A stretch of DNA of 60,664 nt from Chthonomonas sp. UBA2387 (GTDB lineage: Bacteria; Armatimonadota; Fimbriimonadia; Fimbriimonadales; Fimbriimonadaceae). The notes beneath the pieces are model-generated. The model was not told the DNA's origin and made no database searches. It was given only the letters and a program-made list of their open reading frames with translations. Below, one piece after another: positions 33,627 through 41,352 of the stretch (within the stretch, counting starts at the first letter, position 1; each line of letters starts with the position of its first letter). Made by a program: the position numbers and the translations under genes. The DNA lies in NCBI GenBank assembly GCA_002343445.1, contig DDSP01000069.1, forward strand, positions 7,041 through 67,704. The letters are read 5' to 3'.

Positions 33627-34856
33627 TTACCTGAGGACCGGGACGTGGTCGAACTTGCTGCCCAACACCACGCCCGAATCGCCCGCGAGCCACTCGTCGA
33701 GCGCGGTCGCATACACCTGACGGAAGTCCACGTCGTGCCGCAGGTCGCCTCGGTTGAGGTCGCCCAAGTTCGGCAGGTTGCCGTGGATGCCGCCTTTCAC
33801 GCCTCGGCCCACCAGAAACATCGGGGCGGCTGCGCCGTGGTCGGTGCCCATGCTGTTGTTCTCGTGAACCCGGCGGCCGAACTCGGAGAACACGAGCACC
33901 AGCACCTGGTCGGCCTTGCCGAGCGCCTCCATCTCGCGCTGGAACGCGAGCAATCCATCGCCCAACCCCTTGAGCAGGTTGGCGTGCGCATCGGGCTGGC
34001 GCGCGTGGGTGTCGAAGCCGCCCGCGCTGAAGTAGACCAGCTTGGTGGCCGGCGAGGCGCCGATCAGGTGCGAGATCTGCTGGAAGCCACGTCCGAAAGC
34101 GTCGGTGCCGTACTTCTCTTTGGGCGCGTAGGTCCCGAGCCGCTTCTCCAGTTCGCTCATGGCGTCGAGCGCCGTCTTGCTGGCGTCCTGCACGGCTCGG
34201 ATCGCCGAACCCGAGGCCGCGGCGTCGCCTTGAATCTGGCGCAACCGGCGCTCGGCGTCGGGGTCGCCGACCAACTGCTGGATGTCGGCCAGGCTGGCGA
34301 AGCATGGAACGCTGGCGTTCTTGGCGTTCAGGGCCAACGGCTTTTCGGTGGAGAGGCCCAGAGCCACCACGGGGTTGAGCGGCTTGGATTGGAGTTGCAG
34401 GTCGAAGTGCCGCCCGAGCCATCCCGTCGAGAACGTTCCCTCGGGGCTGGCCGTGTGCCAGATGTCCATGCTCTTGAAGTGCGAGCGATTGGGCTCGGGA
34501 TAGCCCACGTTCTGGACGATCGCCACCTTGCCCTCGTCGTAAAGCGTCTTCATGCCGCCCAGCGAGGGGTGCAGACCAAGGCGGGCGTCGAGAGGCAGAA
34601 CCTGGCTCTCGGCGATAGCGAGTTGGGGCCGCGCCGCATAGTAGCGGGTATCCGAGAACGGCACGACCGTGTTCAGGCCATCGTTCCCGCCGCTCAGTTG
34701 GCAGATCACCAAGATGCGGTCGGAAAGGGGCTTCTGGCCCCGCGCCTCGAGCACCAAGTCCGCCTGCGCCAGGCGCGCGATCCATGCGGGCGTGGTCAGT
34801 CCGACGGCGATCATGCCGCCTCGTTTCATCAAGTCGCGTCTGCTGATGTCGCTCAT
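33627..34856 (-). CDS. DUF1501 family exported protein (Tat signal)
   Basis: This 409-residue protein starts with a twin-arginine signal (SRRDLMKRGGMIAVGLTTPAW) and matches DUF1501: RILVICQLSGGNDGLNTVVPF near the start, VQNVGYPEPNRSHFKSMDIWHTA in the middle, YFSAGGFDTHARQ, VLVLVFSEFGRRVHEN and GTDHGAAAPMFLVG. The family has an alkaline-phosphatase-like fold with metal-binding residues in these motifs, is exported folded via Tat, and is usually paired with a DUF1800 gene. No DUF1800 gene is next to it here, which is a minor oddity. A TACAAT box lies 18 nt before the ATG. Confidence 0.88.
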   Translation of the reverse strand: MSDISRRDLMKRGGMIAVGLTTPAWIARLAQADLVLEARGQKPLSDRILVICQLSGGNDGLNTVVPFSDTRYYAARPQLAIAESQVLPLDARLGLHPSLGGMKTLYDEGKVAIVQNVGYPEPNRSHFKSMDIWHTASPEGTFSTGWLGRHFDLQLQSKPLNPVVALGLSTEKPLALNAKNASVPCFASLADIQQLVGDPDAERRLRQIQGDAAASGSAIRAVQDASKTALDAMSELEKRLGTYAPKEKYGTDAFGRGFQQISHLIGASPATKLVYFSAGGFDTHARQPDAHANLLKGLGDGLLAFQREMEALGKADQVLVLVFSEFGRRVHENNSMGTDHGAAAPMFLVGRGVKGGIHGNLPNLGDLNRGDLRHDVDFRQVYATALDEWLAGDSGVVLGSKFDHVPVLR

Positions 34857-34965
34857 CGCTGCACCGGGGTAACCATTGTACGGCGAAATCGTCGCCGATG
34901 GGTGACGAGACGCTTCGTGTGCACGAGGTGTTCAATGCGGACCCAGACCCAGTTCGGCGAACCGG

Positions 34966-34971
34966 TACCAT
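34966..34971 (+). promoter_or_regulatory. -10 box of the DUF2905 gene (leaderless type)
   Basis: GGTACCAT contains TACCAT ending 6 nt before the GTG at 34978. Confidence 0.55.
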
Positions 34972-34977
34972 CGCAGC

Positions 34978-35205
34978 GTGGAACACCTCGGCAAAACGCT
35001 GGTCGGCGCAGGGCTGGTGTTGGTTCTCGTAGGCGGGACTCTCTGGGCGCTGCGCGACGTCAAGGGACTGCCGCTCGGCCGGTTGCCCGGCGACTTCTCG
35101 GTCGAGCGCGAGGGGTTCTCGTTCCATGCGCCGATCGCCACCATGCTCTTGATCAGCATCGCGCTCACCCTCGTGTTGAACCTGGCGTCGAGGTTCTTCC
35201 GATGA
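34978..35205 (+). CDS. DUF2905 small membrane protein
   Basis: This 75-residue protein has two membrane helices (TLVGAGLVLVLVGGTLWAL and ATMLLISIALTLVLNLASRF) flanking the family loop KGLPLGRLPGDFSVEREGF, which contains the conserved G-x-LPGD. DUF2905 proteins are small inner-membrane proteins of unknown role. The GTG start is fixed by the TACCAT box 6 nt upstream. Its stop overlaps the ATG of the HAD hydrolase gene (ATGA), so they form a two-gene operon. Confidence 0.85.
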   Translation: MEHLGKTLVGAGLVLVLVGGTLWALRDVKGLPLGRLPGDFSVEREGFSFHAPIATMLLISIALTLVLNLASRFFR

Positions 35206-35891
35206 GCCTCCGCGTCATCACGTTCGATTGCGCCAACACGCTGGTCGAAACGTCGTGGGATTACGCCGATCACGCGATGGCCTGTCTCGACCGCTTGGGC
35301 GTCGCCACGGACCCCGAGTGGCCGATCGTGTATCGGCGGCTGCTGATGCGGTCTTGGCCCGAGTATCGGGAGATGAACCAAGCTCGCCCAAACGAAGCCG
35401 ACGCGTGGTGGCTCGAGTTCACCCAGGTCTTTCTGGAGCATGCGGGTCTCTCGCGCGACCTCGCCCCCTCGCTGATGGAGGCGTCCGAAGACCTCCTGTA
35501 CCGCAAGGACAAAGTGGACTTCCGCGTCTACGACGACATCGTGGAGACCCTGACGGCCTTGCGCGAACGCGGGTTCCGTCTGGGAGTCATCAGCAACTGG
35601 GACTACTCGCTTGGCAAGGTCCTGGAGTCGCGCGGCCTGTCGGAGCACTTCGACGTGGTCACGGCATCGCTGGTTTTGGGCGTCGAAAAGCCCGACCCGC
35701 TTATCTTCCAGCACACGTTGGAACGGCTGGGCGCGGCACCGGCAGAGGCGCTCCACATCGGCGACAACCCGCTGGACGACTTCCATGGCGCTCGGTCCGC
35801 CGGACTCCGAGCGCTTCTGGTGGACCGCTCGCAGCCGCGTTCGACCGATGTGATGCTGCACGATATGCGCGAGTTGCTCAACCGCGTGTGA
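35202..35891 (+). CDS. HAD superfamily hydrolase
   Basis: This 229-residue protein has the HAD motifs: ITFDCANTLVETS (motif I with the nucleophile Asp9), LGVISNWD (motif II), KPDPLIFQ (motif III Lys about 163) and HIGDNPLDDFHGARSAG (motif IV acidic pair). At motif I the usual second Asp (D-x-D) is replaced (D-C-A), as in several HDHD3-like members. It is probably a small phosphatase or dehalogenase-like enzyme with unknown substrate. The ATG overlaps the DUF2905 stop. The 3' end overlaps the convergent acyl-CoA dehydrogenase gene by 14 nt. Confidence 0.85.
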   Translation: MSLRVITFDCANTLVETSWDYADHAMACLDRLGVATDPEWPIVYRRLLMRSWPEYREMNQARPNEADAWWLEFTQVFLEHAGLSRDLAPSLMEASEDLLYRKDKVDFRVYDDIVETLTALRERGFRLGVISNWDYSLGKVLESRGLSEHFDVVTASLVLGVEKPDPLIFQHTLERLGAAPAEALHIGDNPLDDFHGARSAGLRALLVDRSQPRSTDVMLHDMRELLNRV

Positions 35892-36957
35892 GCCTGGCCA
35901 GCGTGGCGCGCATGATCGGCGCCGTTTGCGCCGACACCGTATAAACCAAAGCCTCGCGGTAGACGCGCTGGGCGGGATGATCGGTCGCGTTCGCCGAGCC
36001 TCCCGTGGCCGTGATCGCGGCGTGCGCGCACCGGACGGCCAGTTCGATCGCCCAAGCGCGAAGCGCCAACCGCTCCTCGCTGGTGTCCTCGCCCAACGAT
36101 TGCGCCTCGGCAAGCTTCTGCCGGCACGTGGCGACTTCCTTGCTCAGCAACTCGAGCGCGTCGCCGATCGCGGGGTCGCCCTTCTTCTCGAACGCGGCGC
36201 GCAGCCCATCCAATCCCGCCCGCGCACAACCCACGGCGAAGAACCCCTGCAAAGCGATGTTGATGAGGTCGTTCTTGTGGATCCAACCCGGCGGGCGCGT
36301 GAATGCGGTGTCGCCGGTAGGAAGGAGCCAGTCGGTCAGTTCGACCTGGACGGTCATCGCGGCCTCCATCGCCGCCAGCCGCATCGGCTCCGAGACCCGA
36401 ATGCTCCCGCCGTCGGCGTTGCGGTTCTCCAAGGGCACCAGCCCGAAGATGGCCGATCCGTCCGGCAGGCTCGCGCCCGCAAGGAACTCTGAATAGAAGG
36501 TCCACCCCGTCACCCAAGGCACGTGCCCCGTCAGGCGCCAACCTTCGGCGCAGGGCTCGGCACGCAGCATGGGCGGGCCGGGTCGGCGCAACTGGCTGAA
36601 CCCGATGCCGACCAGCCGCGTCCCGTCGGCCATGAACGGCAGCGTGCGCTCTTTAAGGTCTTGGTTCTCCGAACGAGCCAGCATGGAGACGGCGCTCTGG
36701 TGCTGGGTTTGCAGGAACGCCAACGCTCCCGATGCTCGCGCCACTTCTTCCTGGAAGTCGCGAAACAGGGGCTCGGGCATCTCGGGCCCACCGTACGCGA
36801 TTGGCCGGCGGAGGGCCATCAGACCTCGCTGGCATAGGCCTTCCAAACCTACGCGCAATGCATCGGGGTCGCGGTCCATCGCCGACGCTCTTGGGACGAC
36901 CACGTCGCGCAGAAACGCCTCGGCTTCGTGCATCAGGCGGATCGGGTCGTGGTCCAT
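35878..36957 (-). CDS. Acyl-CoA dehydrogenase family protein
   Basis: This 359-residue protein is laid out like acyl-CoA dehydrogenases: a helical N-terminal domain (EAFLRDVVVPRASAMDRD, LCQRGLMALRRPIAYGGPEM), the middle beta domain with LVGIGFSQLRRPGPPMLRAE and GWRLTGHVPWVTGW, and a helical C-terminal domain (HAAITATGGSANATDHPAQRVYREA). It should be a flavin-dependent dehydrogenase or related oxidoreductase. The usual catalytic Glu is not obvious by eye and the protein is slightly short, so the substrate and activity are uncertain. A TACCTT box lies 6 nt before the ATG, back to back with the fabG promoter. Confidence 0.78.
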   Translation of the reverse strand: MDHDPIRLMHEAEAFLRDVVVPRASAMDRDPDALRVGLEGLCQRGLMALRRPIAYGGPEMPEPLFRDFQEEVARASGALAFLQTQHQSAVSMLARSENQDLKERTLPFMADGTRLVGIGFSQLRRPGPPMLRAEPCAEGWRLTGHVPWVTGWTFYSEFLAGASLPDGSAIFGLVPLENRNADGGSIRVSEPMRLAAMEAAMTVQVELTDWLLPTGDTAFTRPPGWIHKNDLINIALQGFFAVGCARAGLDGLRAAFEKKGDPAIGDALELLSKEVATCRQKLAEAQSLGEDTSEERLALRAWAIELAVRCAHAAITATGGSANATDHPAQRVYREALVYTVSAQTAPIMRATLARLTRG

Positions 36958-36963
36958 GGGGCA

Positions 36964-36987
36964 AAGGTACCCGCGCTTGGGTAACTT
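36964..36987. promoter_or_regulatory. Divergent leaderless promoter pair (acyl-CoA dehydrogenase / fabG)
   Basis: In a 37-bp gap, minus-strand TACCTT (36969-36964) ends 6 nt before the dehydrogenase ATG and plus-strand TAACTT (36982-36987) ends 7 nt before the fabG GTG. Each promoter's upstream region lies within the other's, so the two should compete for polymerase. Confidence 0.55.
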
Positions 36988-36994
36988 GCAGGAC

Positions 36995-37738
36995 GTGTTG
37001 GACTTCACCGATCAAGTCGTCGTGGTCACGGGTGCGAGCCGAGGCATCGGCAAGGGCATCGCCCAAGCGTTCGCCGAACGTGGCGCGATCGTGGCGTGCG
37101 TCGCCACCACCGAAGCCGGTGCCGCTCAAACCGCCCTTCTGCTGGATCAGGCGGGATACCGCGCCGTCCCGTTCGCGTGCGACGTGAGCCACGCTGAGCA
37201 AGTCGAAGGGCTCTTCGCCAACATCGGCGACCAGTGCGGACCTCCCTCCGTTCTGGTCAACAACGCAGGCATCGCGCGCGACAACCTGATGATGCGGCTC
37301 AAGGACGAGGATTGGGACGCCGTCCTCAACGTGAACCTCAAGGGTTCGTACCTGTGCGCCAAAGCCGTGACGCGGACCATGATGAAAGCCCGCTACGGCC
37401 GCATCGTCAACATGAGTTCGGTGGTCGGCCTGCACGGGGCAGCGGGGCAAGCCAACTACGCGGCCAGCAAAGCCGGCGTCGTCGGCCTGACCAAGGCCAT
37501 CGCCAAAGAACTGGGATCGCGGGGGATCACGTGCAACGCCATCGCGCCGGGTTTCATCGAGACCGACATGACTTCCGACCTTCCAGCCGAGTTCAAGGCG
37601 CATGTCGAAAAGACCGCGCCAGCGGGCCGCTTGGGCACGTCGCAGGATATCGCGCCCGCCGTCCTGTTCCTGGCCTCGCGAGAGGCGTCGTACATCACGG
37701 GGCAGACGCTCACCGTGGACGGCGGACTCTTCCTCTGA
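36995..37738 (+). CDS. fabG: 3-oxoacyl-ACP reductase (FabG-type SDR)
   Basis: This 247-residue short-chain dehydrogenase has the NADP-binding VVVTGASRGIGKGIAQAF (residues 8-25), VLVNNAGIARDNLMMRL, the active-site Ser in IVNMSSVVGLHGAAGQ, Tyr and Lys in NYAASKAGV, and the FabG-typical end NAIAPGFIETDMT and SYITGQTLTVDGG. It probably reduces 3-ketoacyl-ACP in fatty acid synthesis. The start is GTG, as indicated by TAACTT 7 nt upstream. No other fab gene is adjacent; the acyl-CoA dehydrogenase gene is divergent and 37 bp away. Confidence 0.9.
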   Translation: MLDFTDQVVVVTGASRGIGKGIAQAFAERGAIVACVATTEAGAAQTALLLDQAGYRAVPFACDVSHAEQVEGLFANIGDQCGPPSVLVNNAGIARDNLMMRLKDEDWDAVLNVNLKGSYLCAKAVTRTMMKARYGRIVNMSSVVGLHGAAGQANYAASKAGVVGLTKAIAKELGSRGITCNAIAPGFIETDMTSDLPAEFKAHVEKTAPAGRLGTSQDIAPAVLFLASREASYITGQTLTVDGGLFL

Positions 37739-37757
37739 ATACGCCCGGGCGTGTTGC

Positions 37758-37763
37758 TAAAAT
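37758..37763 (+). promoter_or_regulatory. -10 box of the DinB gene (leaderless type)
   Basis: GCTAAAAT contains TAAAAT ending 6 nt before the GTG at 37770. The intervening GGAGGC resembles a Shine-Dalgarno sequence but is too close (1 nt) to work as one. Confidence 0.5.
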
Positions 37764-37769
37764 GGAGGC

Positions 37770-38246
37770 GTGCGCAACCACTACCTGCTCCGCGCTTTGA
37801 GCCACACGCCCGAAATCGCGCGCCGCATCCTGGACCACGTGGACCTTCGCCGCTACGACGAGGCGTTGGATCCCGACCGCTTCACGCTGCGGCAAGCCAT
37901 GGCGCATCTGGCGGATTGGGAGCCCATCATGCTCGACCGCTTGCATGCGTGCGCCGAGCGGCGTCCGACCATCGAAGCCTTCGACGAGTCGGCTCGATGC
38001 GTCGAGCATGGTTACGACGACACCGACCCCAAGGAACAGGTGCAGGTCTGGGCGCAGCGCCGAAAGGCAACCCTCGCCTACCTGGGGAGCCTGACCGAAG
38101 ACGATTGGGCCGGCGAGACCACCCACCCCGAGCGAGGCGCGATGTCGGCGTACGATTGGGCGGGAACGCTGCTGGCACACGACGTCTATCACGTCGAGCA
38201 GTTCGCCCGGTACTTGCCCGACGACCAGCCGGTCGGGACGTGGTAG
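37770..38246 (+). CDS. DinB-like four-helix metal-binding protein
   Basis: This 158-residue protein has the DinB/YfiT four-helix pattern: TLRQAMAHLADWEPIMLDRL with the first metal-ligand His, and LAHDVYHVEQFARYLPD with the closing two His residues. The family binds a divalent metal and often acts as a thiol-dependent transferase (bacillithiol, mycothiol or glutathione), though many members are unassigned. The GTG start follows a TAAAAT box directly. It stands alone between fabG and a decayed nucleotidyltransferase module. Confidence 0.8.
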   Translation: MRNHYLLRALSHTPEIARRILDHVDLRRYDEALDPDRFTLRQAMAHLADWEPIMLDRLHACAERRPTIEAFDESARCVEHGYDDTDPKEQVQVWAQRRKATLAYLGSLTEDDWAGETTHPERGAMSAYDWAGTLLAHDVYHVEQFARYLPDDQPVGTW

Positions 38247-38256
38247 CCACGACTGG

Positions 38257-38262
38257 TATGCT
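38257..38262 (+). promoter_or_regulatory. -10 box of the 66-residue gene (leaderless type)
   Basis: GGTATGCT contains TATGCT ending 6 nt before the GTG at 38269. Confidence 0.5.
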
Positions 38263-38268
38263 CGAATC

Positions 38269-38469
38269 GTGGATCAGGGTAGCCGCGACGACCGCAAAGT
38301 GATGCGCATCATGACGCCCGAAGAGGCCGATCGGGCCGATCGGGAAGATAACGCCGCCCTCACCCCTGCCGAACGTCTGGCGATCCAAGCCGAACTCATC
38401 TGGCGAGCCCATGGAACTCCACCCCGATTGGAAAGAATTCTTACGATTGCTCAACTCCCACGGCGTTGA
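38269..38469 (+). CDS. Small protein (66 residues), partner of the following nucleotidyltransferase
   Basis: The protein is charged and helical: RKVMRIMTPEEADRADRED, then LTPAERLAIQAELIWRAHG. This motif (an MTPEEAD segment followed by LTPAERL) is seen in small proteins encoded just before nucleotidyltransferase-fold genes in many genomes, probably as the partner of a toxin-antitoxin-like pair. It overlaps the start of the next gene by 59 nt. The start is GTG, supported by a TATGCT box 6 nt upstream. The function is inferred from the pairing only. Confidence 0.6.
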   Translation: MDQGSRDDRKVMRIMTPEEADRADREDNAALTPAERLAIQAELIWRAHGTPPRLERILTIAQLPRR

Positions 38470-38863
38470 GTACCTGATCGTGGGCGCCCATGCACTCGCG
38501 TTCCACGGTCACCCGAGATACACCGCCGACATTGACTTCTTCAATCCAAAACGACGCGAGCCAATGCCGAGCGGCTGTACGACGTCCTCTGCGAATTCGG
38601 GTTCGGAGATTCCTTGGATGGCCCCGAAGACCTGTTGAAGGAGCAAGCCGTATTCATGCTCGGGCGGCAGCCGTTCCGCATCGATTTGCTCAATCAGATC
38701 GACGGAGTCGAGTTTGCCGGCGCATGGGAGCGAAGGGTCGTCAGCGAGTTCGACGGCATCTCGGTGCCCTTCATCAGCCTTGAAGACTACGTCGCGAACA
38801 AGCGCGCGGCAGGCCGTAAGAAAGACGCAATACGACCTTGAGGCCCTGGGTATCGAAACCTGA
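38411..38863 (+). pseudogene. Nucleotidyltransferase-fold gene with two compensating frameshifts
   Basis: Three frame segments form one protein. The first (frame of ATG 38411) reads YLIVGAHALAFHGHPRYTADIDFF, the NTase core with its DID pair. The second (out of frame) reads RANAERLYDVLCEFGFGD and later QPFRIDLLNQIDGVEFAGAWERR. The third, back in the first frame, ends DLEALGIET before TGA at 38861-38863. This needs one lost base near the AAAA at 38548-38551 and one extra base near the AA at 38829-38830. Both sites are short A runs, so either real decay or assembly error is possible. Intact relatives are cytoplasmic NTases in toxin-antitoxin-like pairs; as read, the product is truncated at 38638. 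Confidence 0.75.
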
Positions 38864-38894
38864 ACCTCACCGAACCCTACGGAGCTCCACCGAA

Positions 38895-39287
38895 CTACGC
38901 CAGGCTTGGATACGCCACGACTTCCTCCAGTTCGTCCGGGCTCGATCGCGCGACCACCGCCCACGCGTCCTCGGTCTCGCTGGGGTTGAAAACGTCGTGC
39001 GGCACGCCCTCGCGAATGAACACCAGCGCTCCAGGCCCGTACTCGACGAACTCGGCCAGTCCCTCGCCGAACCGCTGCTGGATCGTGCCCGAGACCACAT
39101 AGATCATCGCCTCGAACCCCACGTGGACGTGCGGCGAGACACGCTTGCCCGGGGGCAGACGCACCAAGTTCATGGACATGCGCTGGGCGCCCACGGTCGC
39201 GGCGTTGAGGCTGAGACAATACGTGAGGCCGGTCCAGCCTTCGCGGGACTCGTGGGTGGAAACGACTTCGATGCCGCGTTCGGTCAT
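38895..39287 (-). CDS. Cupin-domain protein
   Basis: This 130-residue protein has a single cupin barrel: motif 1 PPGKRVSPHVHVGFEAMIYVVSG with metal-ligand histidines and Glu, and motif 2 YGPGALVFIREGVPHDVFNP with the closing His. Its function cannot be told from the fold alone; small cupins range from isomerases to dioxygenases and sensors. The ATG at 39287 lies 6 nt after a minus-strand TACCCT box, head to head with gatB in a 35-bp gap. Confidence 0.82.
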   Translation of the reverse strand: MTERGIEVVSTHESREGWTGLTYCLSLNAATVGAQRMSMNLVRLPPGKRVSPHVHVGFEAMIYVVSGTIQQRFGEGLAEFVEYGPGALVFIREGVPHDVFNPSETEDAWAVVARSSPDELEEVVAYPSLA

Positions 39288-39293
39288 GCCCCA

Positions 39294-39313
39294 AGGGTAC
39301 CGAACGGTACACT
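39294..39313. promoter_or_regulatory. Divergent leaderless promoter pair (cupin / gatB)
   Basis: Minus-strand TACCCT (39299-39294) ends 6 nt before the cupin ATG; plus-strand TACACT (39308-39313) ends 9 nt before the gatB ATG. The gap between the two start codons is only 35 bp. Confidence 0.55.
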
Positions 39314-39322
39314 CGCTTCACG

Positions 39323-40771
39323 ATGCCCGAATACGTCGCCAGCGTCGGCATGGAGGTCCACGCCGAGCTTTCGACCCAGTCGAAGATGTTCTGCCGGTGC
39401 CCCGTCGCTTTTGGCGGCGAGCCCAACACCCGCGTGTGCCCGATCTGCCTCGGCATGCCCGGCACCTTGCCCGTCCCCAACCGCGCCGCGATCGAGATGG
39501 TGCTCAAGACGGCGCTCGCCCTGAACTGCCAGATCGCGATGACGTCGGTGTTCCACCGCAAGAACTACTTCTATCCCGACTTGCCCAAGGGCTACCAAGT
39601 CTCGCAATACGGCGAAACCAACCCGCTCGGCTACAACGGGTACCTGGAAATCCCCGCCAGCGGAGGGGGCACCAAGCGGATCGGGATCCGGCGCGTCCAC
39701 CTGGAAGAAGACACCGGAAAGCTCATGCACTTGCCCAGCGGTGGCTCGGGCGTGGACTTCAACCGCGCGGGCGTCCCGCTGATGGAGATCGTCACCGACT
39801 TCCCTCCCGACATCGAAACGCCGGACGAGGCCAAGGAGTATTTGGCCCAACTCCGCCACATCTTGGTCTACCTCGGGGTGTGCGACGGCAAGATGGAGGA
39901 AGGTTCGATGCGGTGCGAGCCCAACATCTCGGTGCGGCCCGTGGGCAGCGAAACGTACGGCATCAAGTCGGAACTCAAGAACCTCAACAGCTTCCGCAGC
40001 GTCCAGCTCGGCGTGGCGTTCGAGGTGAGGCGTCAGATAGCAGCCCTCGCCACGGGAGCAACCCTCCGCCAAGAGACGCGCGGCTGGGACGAGAACCGCG
40101 AGGCCAGCTATCCCATGCGGATCAAGGAGTCGGAGAACGACTACCGCTACTTCCCGTGCCCGGACCTCGTGCCCATGAAGTTCGACGAGGCGGCCATCGA
40201 AGCCCTCCGCGCCTCCCTCCCGGAACTGCCGCTGGCCAAGCTGCGCCGCTACCGCGAGTCGCTGGGCCTGAGCGACTACGACGCAGGACTTTTGGTGGCC
40301 GACAAGGACTGGGCGACCTACTTCGAGCAGGCCGTGGAACTCGGAGGCGACCCGAAGGCGGTATGCAACTGGATGAACGGCGACTTCGCCAAGATGCTGA
40401 ACGAGACCGGGCAATCCGCCTCGGCCAGCAAGGTGACGCCCGCCCATCTGGTGGAACTCGTGCGGTTGATCGCCTCGGGCACCATCTCGGGCAAGATCGC
40501 CAAAGAAGTGTTCGCCGAGACGTTCAGGACGGGGCAGGCGCCCGCCCAGATCGTCGAAGCCAAGGGCGCGACCCAGATTTCCGACCTCGGGGCGATTGAA
40601 TCGGCGGTTTTGCGCGTTCTGAAAGATAATGCCGATGTGGTCGCAAAGTACAAGTCCGGTCAGACCAGCGTCGGAGGGTTCCTCATCGGACAGGTGATGC
40701 GCGAGACCAAAGGCCGAGCGAATCCGCAGTTGGTGCGCGAAGCGCTCGACAAGGCGTTGGAAGAAGCATGA
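39323..40771 (+). CDS. gatB: Asp-tRNA(Asn)/Glu-tRNA(Gln) amidotransferase subunit B
   Basis: This 482-residue protein matches GatB: VGMEVHAELSTQSKMFCRC with the zinc cysteines completed by CPICLGMPG, the KNYFYPDLPKGYQVSQY motif, RRVHLEEDTGK, DFNRAGVPLMEIV and the C-terminal YqeY-like tail (SVGGFLIGQVMRETKGRANP). With GatA and GatC it converts misacylated Glu-tRNA(Gln) or Asp-tRNA(Asn) to the amide forms. gatA and gatC are not in the window. TACACT ends 9 nt before the ATG. Its TGA overlaps the ATG of the next gene (ATGA). Confidence 0.95.
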   Translation: MPEYVASVGMEVHAELSTQSKMFCRCPVAFGGEPNTRVCPICLGMPGTLPVPNRAAIEMVLKTALALNCQIAMTSVFHRKNYFYPDLPKGYQVSQYGETNPLGYNGYLEIPASGGGTKRIGIRRVHLEEDTGKLMHLPSGGSGVDFNRAGVPLMEIVTDFPPDIETPDEAKEYLAQLRHILVYLGVCDGKMEEGSMRCEPNISVRPVGSETYGIKSELKNLNSFRSVQLGVAFEVRRQIAALATGATLRQETRGWDENREASYPMRIKESENDYRYFPCPDLVPMKFDEAAIEALRASLPELPLAKLRRYRESLGLSDYDAGLLVADKDWATYFEQAVELGGDPKAVCNWMNGDFAKMLNETGQSASASKVTPAHLVELVRLIASGTISGKIAKEVFAETFRTGQAPAQIVEAKGATQISDLGAIESAVLRVLKDNADVVAKYKSGQTSVGGFLIGQVMRETKGRANPQLVREALDKALEEA

Positions 40772-41316
40772 TATTCAGCTTGATCAGTCTGTTCCTGCTC
40801 ACGGGCAACCAGCCGGCCGACATCGCGTTCCAGCGCACGAATCTGATTTGGGACGCGGCGTACAGCCGGATGGCGGCGCAGACCGATTACTGGTTCAAGA
40901 ACGGCGACTTTCCCAGGAGCATCCAGCAGCTCAAGTTCACCTACGAACTCGACCCGAACGACTACCACATCGCGAGCGATTTGGCGTGGATGCTCGAGAA
41001 CGTCGAGGAATACGAGGAGGCCGAGGCCGTCTACGCGAGGTACATCAAGGACAACCCCGGCGACCCCGACCGCGCCCTGCCGCCCGCCCAGTCCGCGTTC
41101 AACAACAAGGAGTACGCCAAGGTGATCGCCTTACTCGAGCCCGTGCTGAGCGACCAGGCGCATCCCAACGTGTTCCGCCTCCTCGCCCACGCCTACAACC
41201 GCACCGAGAAGTTCAAGGACGCCCTGCGCGTCTGGGAATGGTATCTGCGCCTGCATCCGGACGACGAGGCTGGCAAGCGCAACCGCGACAACGTCGCGAA
41301 GAAGATCGGCGGCTGA
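40768..41316 (+). CDS. TPR-repeat protein (182 residues)
   Basis: The protein starts with a short hydrophobic stretch (MIFSLISLFLLTG), possibly a signal peptide or anchor, and then has at least three TPR-like units: WFKNGDFPRSIQQLKFTYELDP, LENVEEYEEAEAVYARYIKDNP and RTEKFKDALRVWEWYLRLHP. It probably mediates protein contacts; the position after gatB with a 4-nt overlap (ATGA) may only reflect transcription. No enzymatic motif is seen. Confidence 0.8.
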   Translation: MIFSLISLFLLTGNQPADIAFQRTNLIWDAAYSRMAAQTDYWFKNGDFPRSIQQLKFTYELDPNDYHIASDLAWMLENVEEYEEAEAVYARYIKDNPGDPDRALPPAQSAFNNKEYAKVIALLEPVLSDQAHPNVFRLLAHAYNRTEKFKDALRVWEWYLRLHPDDEAGKRNRDNVAKKIGG

Positions 41317-41337
41317 AAGGCCGCTCCTGATTTCGGC

Positions 41338-41343
41338 GATAAT
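41338..41343 (+). promoter_or_regulatory. -10 box of pyrE (leaderless type)
   Basis: GATAAT ends 9 nt before the pyrE ATG at 41353; the spacer is CCCCAAACC with no Shine-Dalgarno sequence. Confidence 0.5.
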
Positions 41344-41352
41344 CCCCAAACC

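Noticed and set aside
33627..34856. DUF1501/DUF1800 secretion pair
   Set aside because: DUF1501 is clear but no DUF1800 frame exists on either side, so only the single gene is reported.
38890..39290. Cupin as phosphomannose isomerase or a germin-like enzyme
   Set aside because: The single short cupin fold gives no substrate-specific residues, so a specific function would be invented.
40768..41316. TPR protein as a GatC substitute because it follows gatB
   Set aside because: It has TPR helices and a hydrophobic start, with no resemblance to GatC; adjacency alone is not evidence.
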